Positions 1 through 12,964 are shown, numbered from the stretch's first letter. The stretch: DNA of 64,000 nucleotides from Lutraria lutraria (GCA_964023205.1 OZ026844.1:34643326-34707325), one strand, 5' to 3'. The notes: generated by a model from the sequence alone, not told the origin. Program-made: numbers and translations.

Positions 1-397
1 ATCAAGATTTTTTTCAATAACTTCATGAATAAATTTTCGATTTTAAAGTGCACAACCAATCACTCAACTTGAGTGTCAGGTGTTGTTTTCATAGAATCAA
101 TATTCAGGTAACACTATATTGTTATTTACATCACATGATTGCTCCCTGATGTGTAGTGCTTTAGCCCCTTAGGGTATGACAAAAACTAAGAGATTAAGTC
201 TATTGAAAAGGTGTTGGGAGTTAAATGATATATCTATACATGTATATAAATTTCACTGTTTGCCAATCTGATATATTATGCATATTTGTATCCTTGTGGG
301 CTTTTTAGCCTTTTGGAAAATAAAATGTTTCTCTCTATATGGGTGGTTTTCAAAAAAATGAAGTAAAAGTGTGACATAGGGATTGAAAATTCAAACC
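1..397. other. Intergenic sequence, nothing recognised
   Basis: AT-rich sequence before the large foldback element. I see no supported exon, RNA gene or clear repeat here. Confidence 0.5.
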
Positions 398-403
398 CTT
401 TTT

Positions 404-1739
404 TACGGAATCCTGTTAGTGCCATGTCGAATGTCGTCCGTCGCCCCACAAACGCGACGCACGACAACGCGATACGACAATGCGACAACGCGATACGACG
501 CTCGACAATGCAATACGACGGACGACAATGCGATACGACATTTGTCAAAATGTCGTGATGTTGAGTGGCCAATTTTGGCACGATATATTACAATGTCGTA
601 TCACGTTGTCGAGTCGTATCGCGTTGTCGCATTGTCGTATCGCGTTGTCGCATTGTCGTATCGCGTTGTTGTGCGTCGTGTCCTGCATTTCAGCGACATG
701 CGACGCACGACAACGCGATACGATGCTCGACAATGCGACACGACGCTCGACAATGTGATACGACATTCGTCCAAATGACATGATGTCGTATCGCATTGTC
801 GTGTGTTGCCTATGCGTCCATACCATGACATGCGACAACGCGATACGACAATGCGATAAGACAATGCGACAACACGATACGACGCGCGACAACGCGATAC
901 GACATTTTGAAAATGTCGTATCGCGTTGTCGTGCGTCGACCGGTGTTCACCGTGTTAGACTTTTGTTCAGGTCAGGTGTGAGTAAATTTCGAAGCGAACG
1001 GCGGTATTTATGTAAGTGAACACCGGTCGATGCACGACAACGCGATACGACATTTTCAAAATGTCGTATCGCGTTGTCGAGCATCATATCGCGTTGTCGC
1101 ATTGTCATATCGCGTTGTCGCATTGTCGTATCGCGTTGTCGCATGTCATTGTATGGATGCATAGGTGACACACGACAACGCGATACGACATCACGACATT
1201 TGGACGAATGTCGTATCACATTGTTGAGCGTCGTGTCGTATTGTCGAGCGTCGTATCGCGTTGTCGCATTGTCGTATCGCGTTGTCGCATGTCATTGTAT
1301 GGATGCATAGGTGACACACGACAACGCGATACGACATCATGACATTTGGACGAATGTCGTATCGCATTGTCGAGCGTTGTGTCGCATTATCGAGCGTCGT
1401 ATCGTGTTGTCGTGCGTTGCATGTCGCTGAAATGCAGGACACGACGCACGACAACGCGATACGACAATGCTACAACGCGATATGACAATATGACAACGTG
1501 ATACGACGCTCGACAACGCGATACGACATTGTAATATATCGTGCCAAAATTGGCCACTCAACATCACGACATTTTGACAAATGTCGTATTGCATTGTCGT
1601 CCTTCGTATCGCATTGTCGAGCGTCGTATTGCGTTGTCGCATTGTCGTATCGTGTTGTCGCATTGTCGTATCGCGTTGTCGTGCGTCGCGTTTGTGGGGT
1701 GGTGGACGACATTCGACATGGCACTAACAGGATTCCGTA
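404..1739. repeat. 1.34-kb foldback element built of short tandem repeats
   Basis: The ends are inverted copies of each other: TACGGAATCCTGTTAGTGCC at 404-423 returns as its reverse complement ending at 1739. The inversion continues inward: a segment near 541-605 (TTGAGTGGCCAATTTTGGCA) reappears inverted at about 1535-1578. It reaches a short centre where CGACCGGTGTTCAC (about 936-950) faces GTGAACACCGGTCG (about 1016-1030). Both arms consist mostly of roughly 20-21-bp units of the type CGATACGACAATGCGACAAC, with further small palindromes. The hexamer CTTTTT flanks both sides (398-403 and 1740-1745), a possible target duplication. The build resembles foldback (FB/Galileo-like) transposons, whose long inverted repeats carry internal tandem repeats. 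No transposase is visible; open frames across it are by-products of the repeats. Confidence 0.85.
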
Positions 1740-1745
1740 CTTTTT

Positions 1746-4002
1746 ACAAGAATGTCACATACTTTACCTGAAAGCCAGTACCTCAAACCATAGAAAATCA
1801 ACTGTTTGGATGTTAAGTAATGTACAGGTCAATTTTTTTTCAACTTTAATTAGAAAAACGTAGAAATATTTACATGATACCAATAACCAAAAGATGATAC
1901 ATAAACCCAATAAAGACAGTAGTAGATGGAATTTTCTCATTGGGTGCACTGGGGACAATTACTGCAACTCTGTGCAATAAACAAATTTATCAAGTTTTAC
2001 ATCTTTAGATATAAGTTTATTAACTCTGTCTGCATGAAACAGCTTCAAAATACAATGCACAATAAACAATTATACCAAGTTTAGTGATATTTTGGACATG
2101 ACAATGTGAAAAGTCAGCTGACTATATGAATACCATGATAAGTAGGTAATGAAAGTAAGGAGAAAGTTAACTGAAATTATGTATCAGTACAGTAATTTAT
2201 CTCATGTCAGTTTTGAAAAAATGAATACAGAACCTCAAAGCATGGGTCATAAACAAAATAATAGACATTTATTTAGCAATGTTGCAATGCTTAAGGGTGC
2301 ACGGGGGACAAATGATTACATGAATTTTAACTTGCTTACATTTAACAGTAACATTATAAGCATTTTCAGATTAAATAACTTAGAAGATAAAATATCAACA
2401 TTCTACATATATCATGTTATGAAACATCAAAAGTGATTTTTAGTTTAATCAGGATTTCTACCTAATAAACAAAACCAATTTAACCACAATGTCAAATGTT
2501 GAGTTCATTTTCATGGAATTGGTGTTTTATTCCCCTGGTCAGAAGTAACTCTTGAATAGACAATTTTTTAAATGTCATGTTGCAGTTGCCAAGAAATATC
2601 TTCTTTTAACAGCAAAGTGTAAATCCTTTTAATCATAGCACTAGCATTAAGACAAGTAACCTCATTTCATCATCTACCTCAAGAACAATCAAGGATTAGA
2701 CATCTGCAAAAATGACAGTTATGATAATAATCTATAGTATTGATGATATAAATAAAACTCATTCATTATTTTTTTCTACCATCTGCTGCTATTTTCAATA
2801 AAGGATCTTTTTTCAAAGCCTTGAATGGAGATATTCTGTGCTTTTGGTGTGCAGTATCCTTCCTATGATCCAAACACAGTGAGTTTAAGCCAGAACATCT
2901 TCAATGGGCTTTGTTCTCGACATTCTTTTGCATTACTTAGTACTGGTTGTATAGAGGAAATTGACACAAGAGTAATTAATGTAAGCAAAAGTTGCAGGTT
3001 TCACAAATGAACTAAAATGATCTAGTATTTATAAACTAAAATGGGATGAAGTTAAATATGTGTAAAACTCACTGAAATTTAGACTCAATGCTGACACAAT
3101 GTTGATAATCAGGAAGGTAGCCAACTAATAGTTAAGTATAGCAGGAGTTTGTAATCTTGGGAATGCATCTTTATAGTAAAATGTCATGATGCTAATTCTT
3201 GAATAAACACATGTCATGTCAGTAAATTTGCCATCAGAGTCAAGGGCATCCACATATTTTTCAAAAGACTGCTGCAAGGAGGTTCCAATTTGCTGTCTGT
3301 GATTCTAAATAGTTTTTGTTCTTCTTTTAATCAGCAAGCTCAGTCTTCCTTCTTGTCCAACTTGGAAAGTTTGAGACCAGAATTTTTTCTGAATTCTTCC
3401 TCATTTCTGCATAAAATCAATGTCTGACATCATTACACAAGTGTCCCCAGTGCACCAATTTACTACTTATTTAAGTCAATTATTTGAGTATTTATCAAAG
3501 AATTTCATTTCATAGAAGCTTTTTTCAATGATACATTCAATGAAATATAAAATTAAAATGATACAAATAAATTCTCTTGTGATTAAGCAGAAAATTTCAA
3601 CCTTTTTGTTTTAAAAAAAGAAAGTTTGATGTAATATCATATGAAATACTTACCAGTTCTTAGTAGGATCTGTTCTTCTTGGTTCTAATTGCTGCCAAAT
3701 GTCTTGGTGTAAAGTACATAACACTAATAGGATGTAATATAGTAGGCATCTGTGACTAGTGACGCGCTATTGATGCTTGGCGTAAATAGGGTGCACTAGG
3801 GACATTACTTAAAGTCATGCAGGACCTTCATATATACATTTGTAAATGGATGAAAACTATTTGTGCATCCCTGGTTAACTTCTTGTCAGATTGATAGTAA
3901 AAAATGCTGAACTAGTTGATGAAATGGTGGAAATATGATACCAAACAACCATAAGGTGCACTGGGGACATTTTGGGATCGCTATCAGTAAGTTGGATTAT
4001 TA
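1746..4002. other. Intergenic region with a recurring 15-mer
   Basis: No exon could be supported. The motif GGTGCACTGGGGACA or a one-base variant occurs at about 1943, 2295, 3441 (inverted), 3789 and 3954. The rest is AT-rich and unrecognised. Confidence 0.45.
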
Positions 4003-4478
4003 GACAAGAGGGCCAAGATGGCCCTTTATCGCTAACCTGAGAACAAAGTCACAATAATTAATGACAGATAATATAGTTTCCAACTCGTATAACCCATTTT
4101 TATGTAGATTTTGAGATCAAAACCAACGATGAAGGTATAATACTGTTAAACAAGCTAAAACGTAGCAAATTTTCTAATCCAAGGGCCCATAACTCTTGAA
4201 GTTCTGGTCCGATTCAACCCATAACTGAACTTGTCCAATACCGTAAGGTCATAAACATTCATTGTTAATATGATTAGGATCGGTGAATAAATGAAGGCAC
4301 TAGAGTGTAAACAAGCTAAAATATAGCAAATTTTCAAAGTCAAGGGCCCATAACTCTTGAAGTTCTGGTCCGATTCTGCCCATAATTGAACTTGTCCAAG
4401 ATCTTTTGGTTATACAAATTTACTGAAAATATGATTAGGATCGGTGAATAAATGAAGGCAGTAGAGTGAACTAAATAT
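4003..4478 (-). repeat. Dispersed element with a 160-bp tandem duplication
   Basis: It begins with ACAAGAGGGCCAAGATGGCC, the reverse complement of the right terminus of the large tandem-unit elements elsewhere in this window. Inside, a unit of about 160 bp is present twice (about 4150-4308 and 4309-4470), each holding GGGCCCATAACTCTTGAAGT and GATTAGGATCGGTGAATAAA. This is probably a partial, inverted member of that family. Confidence 0.65.
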
Positions 4479-5640
4479 AATGAATTATACATATGAGAAA
4501 TAAACAGATCACCATGTACACTAACACTTCATAAGCTCTACTAGTTATAGTTAAACACTTTAGAATTGACAATGTCCATCTTCAATATCAAAATCATGAA
4601 CAGATTGCCTGTATGTCTCATAAATTACACTACTCAGCTATAAAACTTGAGAACATGTCTCTGAGCTCAAATCTCATATCTTGTCTTTAAATTCTTCTAT
4701 GTTCAGACATTGACATTATAGATACATTAGCCTGACAGCATAATGGTCTGAATTGTAATTAAACATTAAATAGCTGTGTCTTGTCATTGAACCATAATAC
4801 TTTGAGAATGGAATTGAGATTTAAGCTAGGAGATTGTCTTGGGGCCAGGTCCTAAGTCTAGTATCTGACTTGGAGCTCAAATCTCATTCTCAAAGTATTT
4901 TGATTGAACATGTTTGGCTGCTTTATTTTAAGATATAAATTCAGATCTATTATATTGATTAATTGATACATATACAAATGTACATGATTAGGAAATTATG
5001 AGGTTTGCTCATGCAGGAGACTGATCTCTTGTGTGATTATATAGATGTATTTGGATTATTTCCTCAATTAAGTTTGTCAGATCTAAATATATTTCAAATC
5101 ATTTTATTGTAACTACACGGAAAGAGTCATGTATCTATAATACATAAGTGCTTGTCGGTAAATACTTGAGATATTCAAATGTGTGGAATTAAAACCGCAT
5201 ATCCACTGTCCAATAAAATATAGTGCCTAAGTGGCTGTTTTGCATGTGTTAGCTTGATGATGCAATCGTTATTTATAGAATGAGTTCATGTCGGGTAAAC
5301 TGCAGAGGTCGTATGTTTAAACTGCGGCTTGCAAATAATAATTCGAGTCGCTAAATATGAACGCAAATTACTGGTTATGTGCTTTTAAAAATGACAGGTT
5401 AAGAGTTCTTTTTATGCAAGATTGTTTAGAATTACATGATCACGTCTGAATCTTGTGCAATATTGGGTTAACTATATAGGCCATATAGGTCTTACTGTAT
5501 TGCGTCAGGGCCTTTTTAATTTGAGTTACCCTAGCTGATTGTGTTCAATGCGACGATGTTCTGTTGTGTTAAAATCAGAAAAATCGATGTTGGTATTTAC
5601 TGTTACTGATGTGTTCACAAATTTGTGTACATAAAGATTT
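4479..5640. other. Gene-free upstream region of gene 1
   Basis: No exon is supported. An imperfect foldback lies at about 4796-4901: ACTTTGAGAATGG...TGAGATTT on the left faces AAATCTCATTCTCAAAGTA on the right. The remainder shows nothing I can name. The promoter and any non-coding first exon of gene 1 probably lie here or up to 6026, but I could not locate them. Confidence 0.4.
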
Positions 5641-5647
5641 TTTGGTA

Positions 5648-5920
5648 ATTAAATTGTCTTCAATTAATGTGCTAAACATTAAACTTTCCAATATTTGTTT
5701 TTTCATTTTAAAATTTTAGCAAAGGGACTAAAGGCGCTAGTGTATGCCCTTCACATACATCCACATGACCTGCATTACAATATGAATGAAAAATCGGTGC
5801 GTAAGTGTAAATGTTAAAAATATTTGCATGGGCACGAACGATGTAGGTACACATCTCTCTTTTTTGCTTCGTATGGAAAAAATCAAGTTCCGACTGTACT
5901 TTCAGCACTTTGATTTTTAT
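5648..5920 (+). repeat. Segment duplicated at 43.6 kb, just upstream of gene 1
   Basis: This stretch (AATTGTCTTCAATTAATGTG, then AGCAAAGGGACTA, GTATGCCCTTCAC, GACCTGCATTAC, GCACGAACGATGT and AAATCAAGTTCCGAC) recurs in the same order and orientation at about 43574-43812, with small indels. Here it ends about 140 bp before the first coding exon of gene 1. It is either a dispersed repeat or a duplicated upstream region. Confidence 0.75.
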
Positions 5921-6062
5921 ATAAACCTTGGAGTCAGTTTCCAAATTTGTCTGTCTATGATCATAAACTCCAGCAAACAACAAACAAACATCAAAACACT
6001 TACTAGTGTATCATTTTCTATTTCAGATGTTATGACCTACTTCAATGTGAAGACTTAGCAAC

Positions 6063-9000
6063 ATGATGAAATACTTGATCCTGATTTTAGGAGTAGTTTA
6101 TCTAATTAATGCAGGTAAAGGTATATACGTAATATAAAATATAGATTGTGGATGATAGCTGGATATTTCTTACCACATTATGGGGCGTAACTTGGTTTAA
6201 ATTAATGTGTAGACTGTATTCGAGGGTTTCTGACAGACTTTAGAAGTTAGCCCTGATCCATGCATACAGGGACATGAACATCAATGTTGACAAAGTGAAT
6301 AATGTCATAGGGTCAGACAAAAGCTGGAACTTTAAATATTTTTCTGTTAAAGTTACCTACATGTCGAGGGTTCAACGCAACAGTGTCGTAACTCATATTG
6401 AAATAAGAACAAGTTACGACTGTGTTGCGCTGAGCCCTCGATGTGTCACTGTCATGGAAAGAATTGTTGGCTGCAGCACACATGGCCTAAAGGAAGCTAG
6501 ACCCCTGACATTAGAGCATTGTTGAGATAATGATAATATCTATCACTTAGCTCAATATGACTACACACCTTGATTTATGAGTCTGAACCTTGGGTATAGT
6601 ATGTTTTCTTTGTGACTGGGTTGAAGACATCATACCTATGTCCATTCACCCTTCTCAGCTGATTTGAGTGGTTCATATGGAAATGTTGGCGGTCACTTGT
6701 TAGGTTCGCAATGATTCAGAATCCAGGAACCATTTTTGGAGAAAAAGTTCATGCTCGCCGAATGAGTAACGGCTCTTGAAAGCTGTACTGTTGTTTAGCC
6801 TTCTGTAGGTGTCACTTGTTCGGCGCGCATAAATTTTTATGCGGACCTAAGTACTGCATTTATCTACATCCGTCATGCAATTAGTTCCCATTTCTTGTTG
6901 CAGTGCAAATCTATGTAAGTTCAGTTTCCATGAGTACTTTCAGTACTTTGATAAAGTTTACTTCTTGCTGGTATGTAACTTAAACACTGTTGAATACGGC
7001 AAAAAGCCTGAAAAAATACTATAAGAATGTTCTTATTATTTGTAGATGATCTTACAATTAGTTCTAGATATGATTGTAACAGTGAATACACCATGGCAGA
7101 AGGTATTTCCTATGATTTGAAGTACAAAGGTGAAGCACTTGGACTTGAAAAATGCTCAATACAGTTTTCTTTGTTAGACAGTTCCGATGTCATGATTTGT
7201 TACAAGCCCTCTTATATAAGGATGGATTGTGGTACAATTATTGAATTTCAGGAACATTTTGTTGCCGAAAACATTCATGATGGTGTAAGTTATTTACTTG
7301 ACTATACATGTACATATTTTACACTGTAAAATTATTTTTTGTATGGTTTCTTATCAATTGTCTATTCTGCCTGTACAGTAAACTTCATTGTTGTTATGAA
7401 GAGATAATTTATTTTATATTGTGTAAGGTTTATAGCTTACTTGATGTTTGTTAATCACAGAATTCTTTGAATTAATCGATAAAACTAGGTCATAGGAATT
7501 TCAGTGTTGTATAATACATTTTATATGTGAAGAAGCTAATGAAGTGACAACCTTTGAGATAATTAAGTACAATATCAAATTAATATTAACAACTTGATAT
7601 GACTTTATCTTATCAAATAGATAAGGCTTATAAATATATGTTTGTTTGTGGTTACCAGTCCTACCCTAACTTTTCCCGTGAACTCAAGACTTTTTATAAG
7701 GCCAGAAGAATGGTAAATCTTCTGTCTCAAATTTTTTTTCTTCCCACACGGCGCACACTTTAAAAAGTAATATAAAATGTAAAGAAAAATTGTTTAAATG
7801 AACAAAAATTGAACCAGAAACAAATGATTTTTTACGCCTAATGTACTTATGTTGGACTGTTTTCTTTACAGAGGCTTACATGTGACATGAACAATGTAAA
7901 AGAATTCAACGAAACCTGTTTAAAATATGTGTCAAAATTTTTTATCGTCATAAAAACGCAAAGTCCATATGGCTCAACATCTGATTATAACGTCATTCAT
8001 GTTTATACAAAGGAGAACTCTCGTTTTGGTAACGTTAATCTTTAATCATTTTCTTATACAATAAGTAAAGACAATAACCAAAAGTCTGTTGAACCCACTG
8101 GTTCCCGGCTTATTCTTTTCCATTTTTCTTTTCTAGTCTTTGTTTATATACAGTACAGATTAAAATTAGCAGGGCATGGTAGTCTAGTACTGGTTCTTCT
8201 TGAGAACGATGTTTAAGTGAACTGTCCGCCTCATAATTATGCCGCTGACTGTTGAAAAGGGGAATGAAACTCAAACAGCAAACAAACAATGTCAATAAAT
8301 AGAGGAAGCAAAAGTCAGAAATATTCTGATGTAAATATTATGCCTTCAAGTTCATGTATGAGGCTTATATGTCTTTATTTTTTACTTTATATGTCTGAGT
8401 GAGCGTAATTTTTTTCAGGCTTTGACGCGGGTGATACTGTTTACTACACGATGCTTGCTGCTGTTGTTCCCATTACTGTTATAATCATTTGTGTTATTGC
8501 GTGCGCAATGAGATATCGGCGTAGACAACAGTTGCATGGAGGAACACAAGTGACATACAATACCGCTGTGTGTGCCACTAATGTGCAGACAGGTAAACTT
8601 ATTTAGATGCCGCACATAGAATAAGAATATTATTTTTAGCTCACCTGGCATAGAGTGCCTAGGTGAGTTTTTAGGATCAAGCTGTGTCCATCGTCTGTCA
8701 TCCGTCGTCAACAATTTCTTTAAACAACATCTCCTAAACCACTGGATTAATTTCAGCAAAACTTCACAGGTGTGTTCCTTGCTTGAAGCTCTACCAAAGT
8801 TGTTTGAAGAATTCCATTCCATGCAGAACTCTGGTTGCAATAGTAACCGGAAGGATTTTTTTAAAGATCTTAAAAATCTTCTCAAAATCCAGAAGACCTA
8901 GAATTCACTATTTGGTGTGTGGCATTGCCTATTGGACCTCTACTAAGATTGTTCAAATTATTGCCCTAGGGTCAAAATTGGCCACGCCCCAGGGTCACTT

Positions 9001-10892
9001 GATTTATGTAGACTTATATAGGAAAATTGAAAAAAATCTTCTTGTTCAAAACCACAAGGCCTAGAGCTTAGATATTTTGTATGTGGCATTGTCTAGTGGA
9101 CCTCTACCAAGTTTGTTCAAATCATGGCCCTGGGGTCAAATTTGGCCCCACCCCAGGGTTAACTCTATTTTATATAGGAAAATTAAAAAAATTATCTTCT
9201 AAAAAACCAGAGGACCTTGAGCTTTGATATTTGGTATGTAGAATTGTCTAGTGGACCTCAACCAAGTTTGTTCAAATTATTGCCCTAGTGTAAAATTGGC
9301 CCTGCTCCGGGGGTCACATGATTTATATAGGCTTATATAGGCAAATTGAAAAAAATCTTCTTGTTCATAACCACAAGGCCTAGAGCTTCGATGTTTTGTA
9401 TGTGGCATTGTCATGTGGACCTCTACCAAGTTTGTTCAAATTATTTCCCTAGGGTCAATATTGGCCCCGCCCAGGGGGTCACTTGATTTATGTAGACTTG
9501 TATAGAGCCCCATGGTCAATATTGGCCTGGTCCTGGGGTCAGTTGATTTCAACAACTACTGAACAGTCAGGGTAGATAACTCTTTACCATGTCAAATAAC
9601 TTTCCTTGATTTAATTATCCCTTAGTGTTACAATGCTCAGGTGAGTGATATAAGGCCATCATGGCCCTCTTGTTTTCTTTGGCATGATTATTTTACATTG
9701 AGTACCGATATTGAAAAATCAAGTAACCAAATAAATTATTATACTCTACATAATATGACTATTTTACAGTGTTCTAAATAACAACTGGCCGCTGGTCTAT
9801 TTAACGGCTTAGAAATCTCAAAGTTTTAAAAATACATATATTGTTGTAAAAATGCCGGGCCTGTTAGTCCAACTTACGGGCCTGTTGGCGACATTCAGAA
9901 CCCAGTTTTATCATGAACATTGAAAAATCAAGTTACATAGTATTATTATACGTAGCCTGATTTAAACAAAATATAGTGATGCATAAAGCCAGAAATAAAC
10001 GCCTTGTTTAGTGTTATCAAACTGCAAGGTCCTGTGGTTTACTTACATAATTTAGAAACTTGATTTTCAATTCTTGAGTTAATTCTTTCAGGTGGTTCAG
10101 CATCAAGCCAGCCAATGCTCCCTTACTCTGGTAACCAGCCAGTAAGTGCACATGGCTACCATTACCCTGGACAACAACCAGCTGGAGCCTATCATGTTCA
10201 TCCAACAGTAATGGCGTATCCTACAGGTCAGACTCAACCTACAGCTGGTCCCTATATTAGTACTAACCAACCTTTTCCTTCAGCACAGTATGGTGGGACG
10301 TATGTTTCCCATCCAGAAAAACCCTCAGGTTGGTTCGTCTTATTATTAATATTGTTTATCTCAATATTTTGATGGTTTAAGGGAGTTGAATTCCTGGTGT
10401 GACTTGAGTTTTGTTTTTGTTCGTTTACAAAGATGATTGTTATTATGCCCCCTTTTGAAGAAAACAGGTTACATTGCTGTGCACATGTCGGTCGGTCAGT
10501 CTGTAACCAAGCCTTGTCTAACCAATAACTAGACAACGCTTGGGCTTAAGCTCTTCAAATTTGGTTGGGAGGTTGGTCATCACAGGTAGATGACCCCTAT
10601 ATATTTTGATGTCAATTGTAGCACAAAATCCTTGTCCAAAAAAATAACTATTGATTTTAAGTTCAACTTGTAAGTAAAAGGTCAAGGTCTTACTATCCAG
10701 TTGGTCATAAATTTCTCTTTCTTGCACCATTAATATGGATAAACATGCAGAAATTAATTAGTTCATATTAATCTTTTAATTAATTAATCATTTAAATCTT
10801 TGTTGATGTTATGACTTTATTTATTTACAGCTCCGCCTGTTGATGATTCCATGGCTCCACCTCCTTCCTATGAAGCTGTTATGAATAATTAA
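6063..10892 (+). CDS. Gene 1: six-Cys type I membrane protein with PPxY tail
   Basis: Six exons read from splice sites: 6063-6114, 7046-7284, 7872-8028, 8419-8592, 10092-10328, 10831-10892. They total 921 nt and 306 residues, in frame throughout. Residues 1-17 (MMKYLILILGVVYLINA) are a signal peptide. The ectodomain (18-157) has cysteines at 28, 54, 69, 79, 101 and 113 and an N-glycosylation motif, NET, at 110. One hydrophobic helix (about 158-180) is followed by RYRRRQQ. The tail from 208 is rich in Pro, Gln, Tyr and Gly and ends in PPPSYEAV six residues... before the terminal MNN. The exon 1 acceptor is at 6025-6026, so an upstream non-coding exon is likely. ATG 6063 is chosen because paralog signal exons have the same 52-nt length. 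The family is unrecognised; a surface receptor or adaptor that engages WW-domain proteins is inference. Confidence 0.88.
6820..6956 (+). repeat. Dispersed GTACTTTCAGTACTTTGAT repeat, intron 1 of gene 1
   Basis: It contains CTACATCCGTCATGCAATTA, TTGCAGTGCAAATCTATGTA and GAGTACTTTCAGTACTTTGA in that order. Related copies lie at about 13245-13392 (same strand) and, inverted, at 14604-14740, 18204-18365 and 28648-28800. It is a short interspersed element of unknown class. Confidence 0.6.
8174..8295 (+). repeat. SINE-like fragment, intron 3 of gene 1
   Basis: The stretch around CTAGTACTGGTTCTTCTTGA, AAGTGAACTGTCCGCCT and CTGACTGTTGA matches, inverted, the repeat at 44395-44765, which carries a tRNA-like B box. 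This is the body of a SINE without its head. Confidence 0.55.
8637..9673 (+). repeat. 1.0-kb hairpin-ended tandem-unit element, intron 4 of gene 1
   Basis: The left end is a hairpin (AGCTCACCTGG...CCTAGGTGAG) and the right end is GGCCATCATGGCCCTCTTGT. Between them a unit of about 161 bp repeats four times; the phrase near GGCATTG...GGACCTCTACCAAG starts at about 8921, 9084, 9243 and 9405. The same architecture occurs at 49018-49417, 53186-54484 and 55625-56728. There is no coding capacity, so it is presumably mobilised in trans. Confidence 0.75.
10440..10740 (+). repeat. Dispersed repeat with GCCCCC border, intron 5 of gene 1
   Basis: It starts near ATTATGCCCCC and continues through TGTCGGTCGGTCAGTCTGTA and GTTGGTCATCACAGGTAGAT. 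A diverged relative is at about 34021-34215 (TGTCCGTCCGTCCG, GTTTGTCATCACATATAGAT, GGGGGCATCTGTG). Non-coding. Confidence 0.5.
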
Positions 10893-12740
10893 TGTCAAGG
10901 TCATGTGATGTCAGCATTGTTGATGTCACCATGGTAGTGATGTCACCATGCAATTTCTCATTTTTCCTCCTGGTAGACGTCCTTATATTGATGTACAGAA
11001 ACACTACTTTATCACATGGCAAAACATACTACATGTGGTATTTAAATGGGAGTCTTGGCAGATTTGTTGCGCTGTTAGAGAAGGTTTAAGATTTCTCAGT
11101 TGCGCTGTTCATTTCTGAGAAAAGGCTTTTTCCGAGCAATAATGCAAAAAGTATTTTATGGATTGGTTTCATAGTTTACATGAAGGTTTACAGTACATGT
11201 AATACAATACAGGTCAAGTTCAAGTTCCGTAATCCAAACATTTTCACAGGAGTTATGGCCCCTTTTTTGCCTTAGCTCTCAGTTTACTCTTACATAGATT
11301 TACCTGACTAATTTATTTGTTTAGACATCCTGAATTAGGAGAGTGGTTGTCACGAAAATCATGAAAGTTGGCATTGTGTAAACTGTGTATAGTCATTGAT
11401 GTATTTGAAGTCAAGACATGTTGATGTATTCTGATTTTGGTACAAGGCAAGCGCACTGGTCAATCTGATACATAAAGCTTGAAGTCCAAAGTTAAAACAT
11501 GACCTCAGACAACTTAGCTTGTTTGCAATTTGTATGAGCAGGGATACTGTATTACAATGTAGTATATTGTCCCAGGTGTAAGTAAATCCTTTGTATCAAT
11601 AAATATACAAATGTATATTCAAAATTTTGTTGGATAGTTTTATAATCTTTAAAATTAGAATGGTAAACTTGATGACATTGGAAACAAAATGGTTTGACTG
11701 ATCTCAAGTTTTATAACCTTGGACCGAAGCAATCAATATCAAAGAGGCCATTGGTATGCCATGTTTGGTATTTATCCAGTAAACATGCACATTTTCATGC
11801 AATTTAAAATGAATCTCATAAATAATAGTTTTCATATTTCATATTGTCTGTGAGTCCCTGTTTGTTTGTATTTGCATATTTTATAGTTTATACACTAATT
11901 TGTTGTTTTATGTCATACAAATGTTTTGATGTCTTTGTGCAGTTAAAGTGTTTATTTCATGTGTAAGATTTTGAAATATTAAATGTCTTTTTAAGGGAAC
12001 TCTATATTGTAATGTATTATCAAAACTTGTGTAATTAATTGTTTCACTGTTATTATTACATACTACAATGTACATTATATACATTATAATATTCAGGCTA
12101 ATCATGTGATAATATTACATTGTGTATTTTACTCAGATTATAATAATTATGTTTATACCCTATAAATTGTATTAATAAATGGCTACCGGTACATTTATTT
12201 GGTTTCTGTGGATTTAGAGCCATTTATCTGTGATAGTTCAGTGATAGTTCAATGATAGTTCGGTGATAGTTCGGTGATAGTTCAGTGATATATGGCGACT
12301 GGTTCACCTGATCAGTTATTCTAGCCTGTTGTCTAAACAGTACTATCTCACCCTTCTACAACATTTAGATACATGGATATTTTCACTGATATAAACATTA
12401 GCATATGCAGTGGAACAAGTTTAGGATTTATTTTTTATTGAAATCCTGTTTTTTCAGATCAATTCCGCAAGATTTGATTACTTCCGTCTGAAAATACAGA
12501 AGTTGCAAATCCATGTGTGAACATAAGTTCTTGGCATATATAGGTTTTCTTAACTTGTATTTTAACTAGTATCAACTGCCTTCATGTACCTGTTTTCATG
12601 TTAGAAATTTAGAGTCACAAAATCCTTTTTGTAATTGTTTATGTTTCTGTATAAGTTTTTAAACTATTATTTTTATATCAAGTGTATATGTATGATTTTA
12701 TATTACTCAGTGGTGTCAAATGTTTGTTTTGTTAAATAAA
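10893..12740 (+). other. Probable 3' UTR and downstream region of gene 1
   Basis: AT-rich sequence after the stop codon. AATAAA signals are at 11598-11603 and 12735-12740; the latter sits in a T-rich context and could be the distal polyadenylation site. An 11-bp tandem repeat lies at 12231-12290. Confidence 0.4.
12231..12290. repeat. 11-bp tandem repeat
   Basis: The unit TGATAGTTCAG, with C/T and A/G variants, is repeated about five times head to tail. Confidence 0.85.
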
Positions 12741-12964
12741 GATTTTTGATCAACTTGTGAACTTTTCAGATTTGTCAATTTTACTACCGTAATTCCATTG
12801 TTATAAAGTTCATGTCCATACAAAACAGTTATGTACACAAATACAGTGATTATATTTACAATGAATAAGTAAAATAGCAATGTCAGCAATATTGCATTAC
12901 CTGTTAGTAGTGAGAAACTTCAAGTCTAACATTTCTTGTTTTGTGTTCTTTCAAATAATATTGA

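Noticed and set aside
276..1724. Many overlapping open frames of 70-130 codons on both strands
   Set aside because: They are translations of the short tandem repeats in the foldback element: the same peptide words recur in all frames, with no start context or domain.
7046..8028. Calling the ectodomain a CUB or Ig domain
   Set aside because: Length and alternating hydrophobic strands would allow a beta-sandwich, but the six-cysteine spacing does not clearly match either family by eye, so the fold is left open.
8419..8592. ITIM/ITSM reading of the juxtamembrane TQVTYNxAV motif
   Set aside because: The +3 residue after tyrosine is alanine or proline rather than Leu, Ile or Val, so the consensus is not met.
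8415..8885. 156-codon frame on the minus strand
   Set aside because: It lies antisense to exon 4 of gene 1 and runs into a dispersed repeat; it has no recognisable domain and no paralog equivalent in the other five genes.
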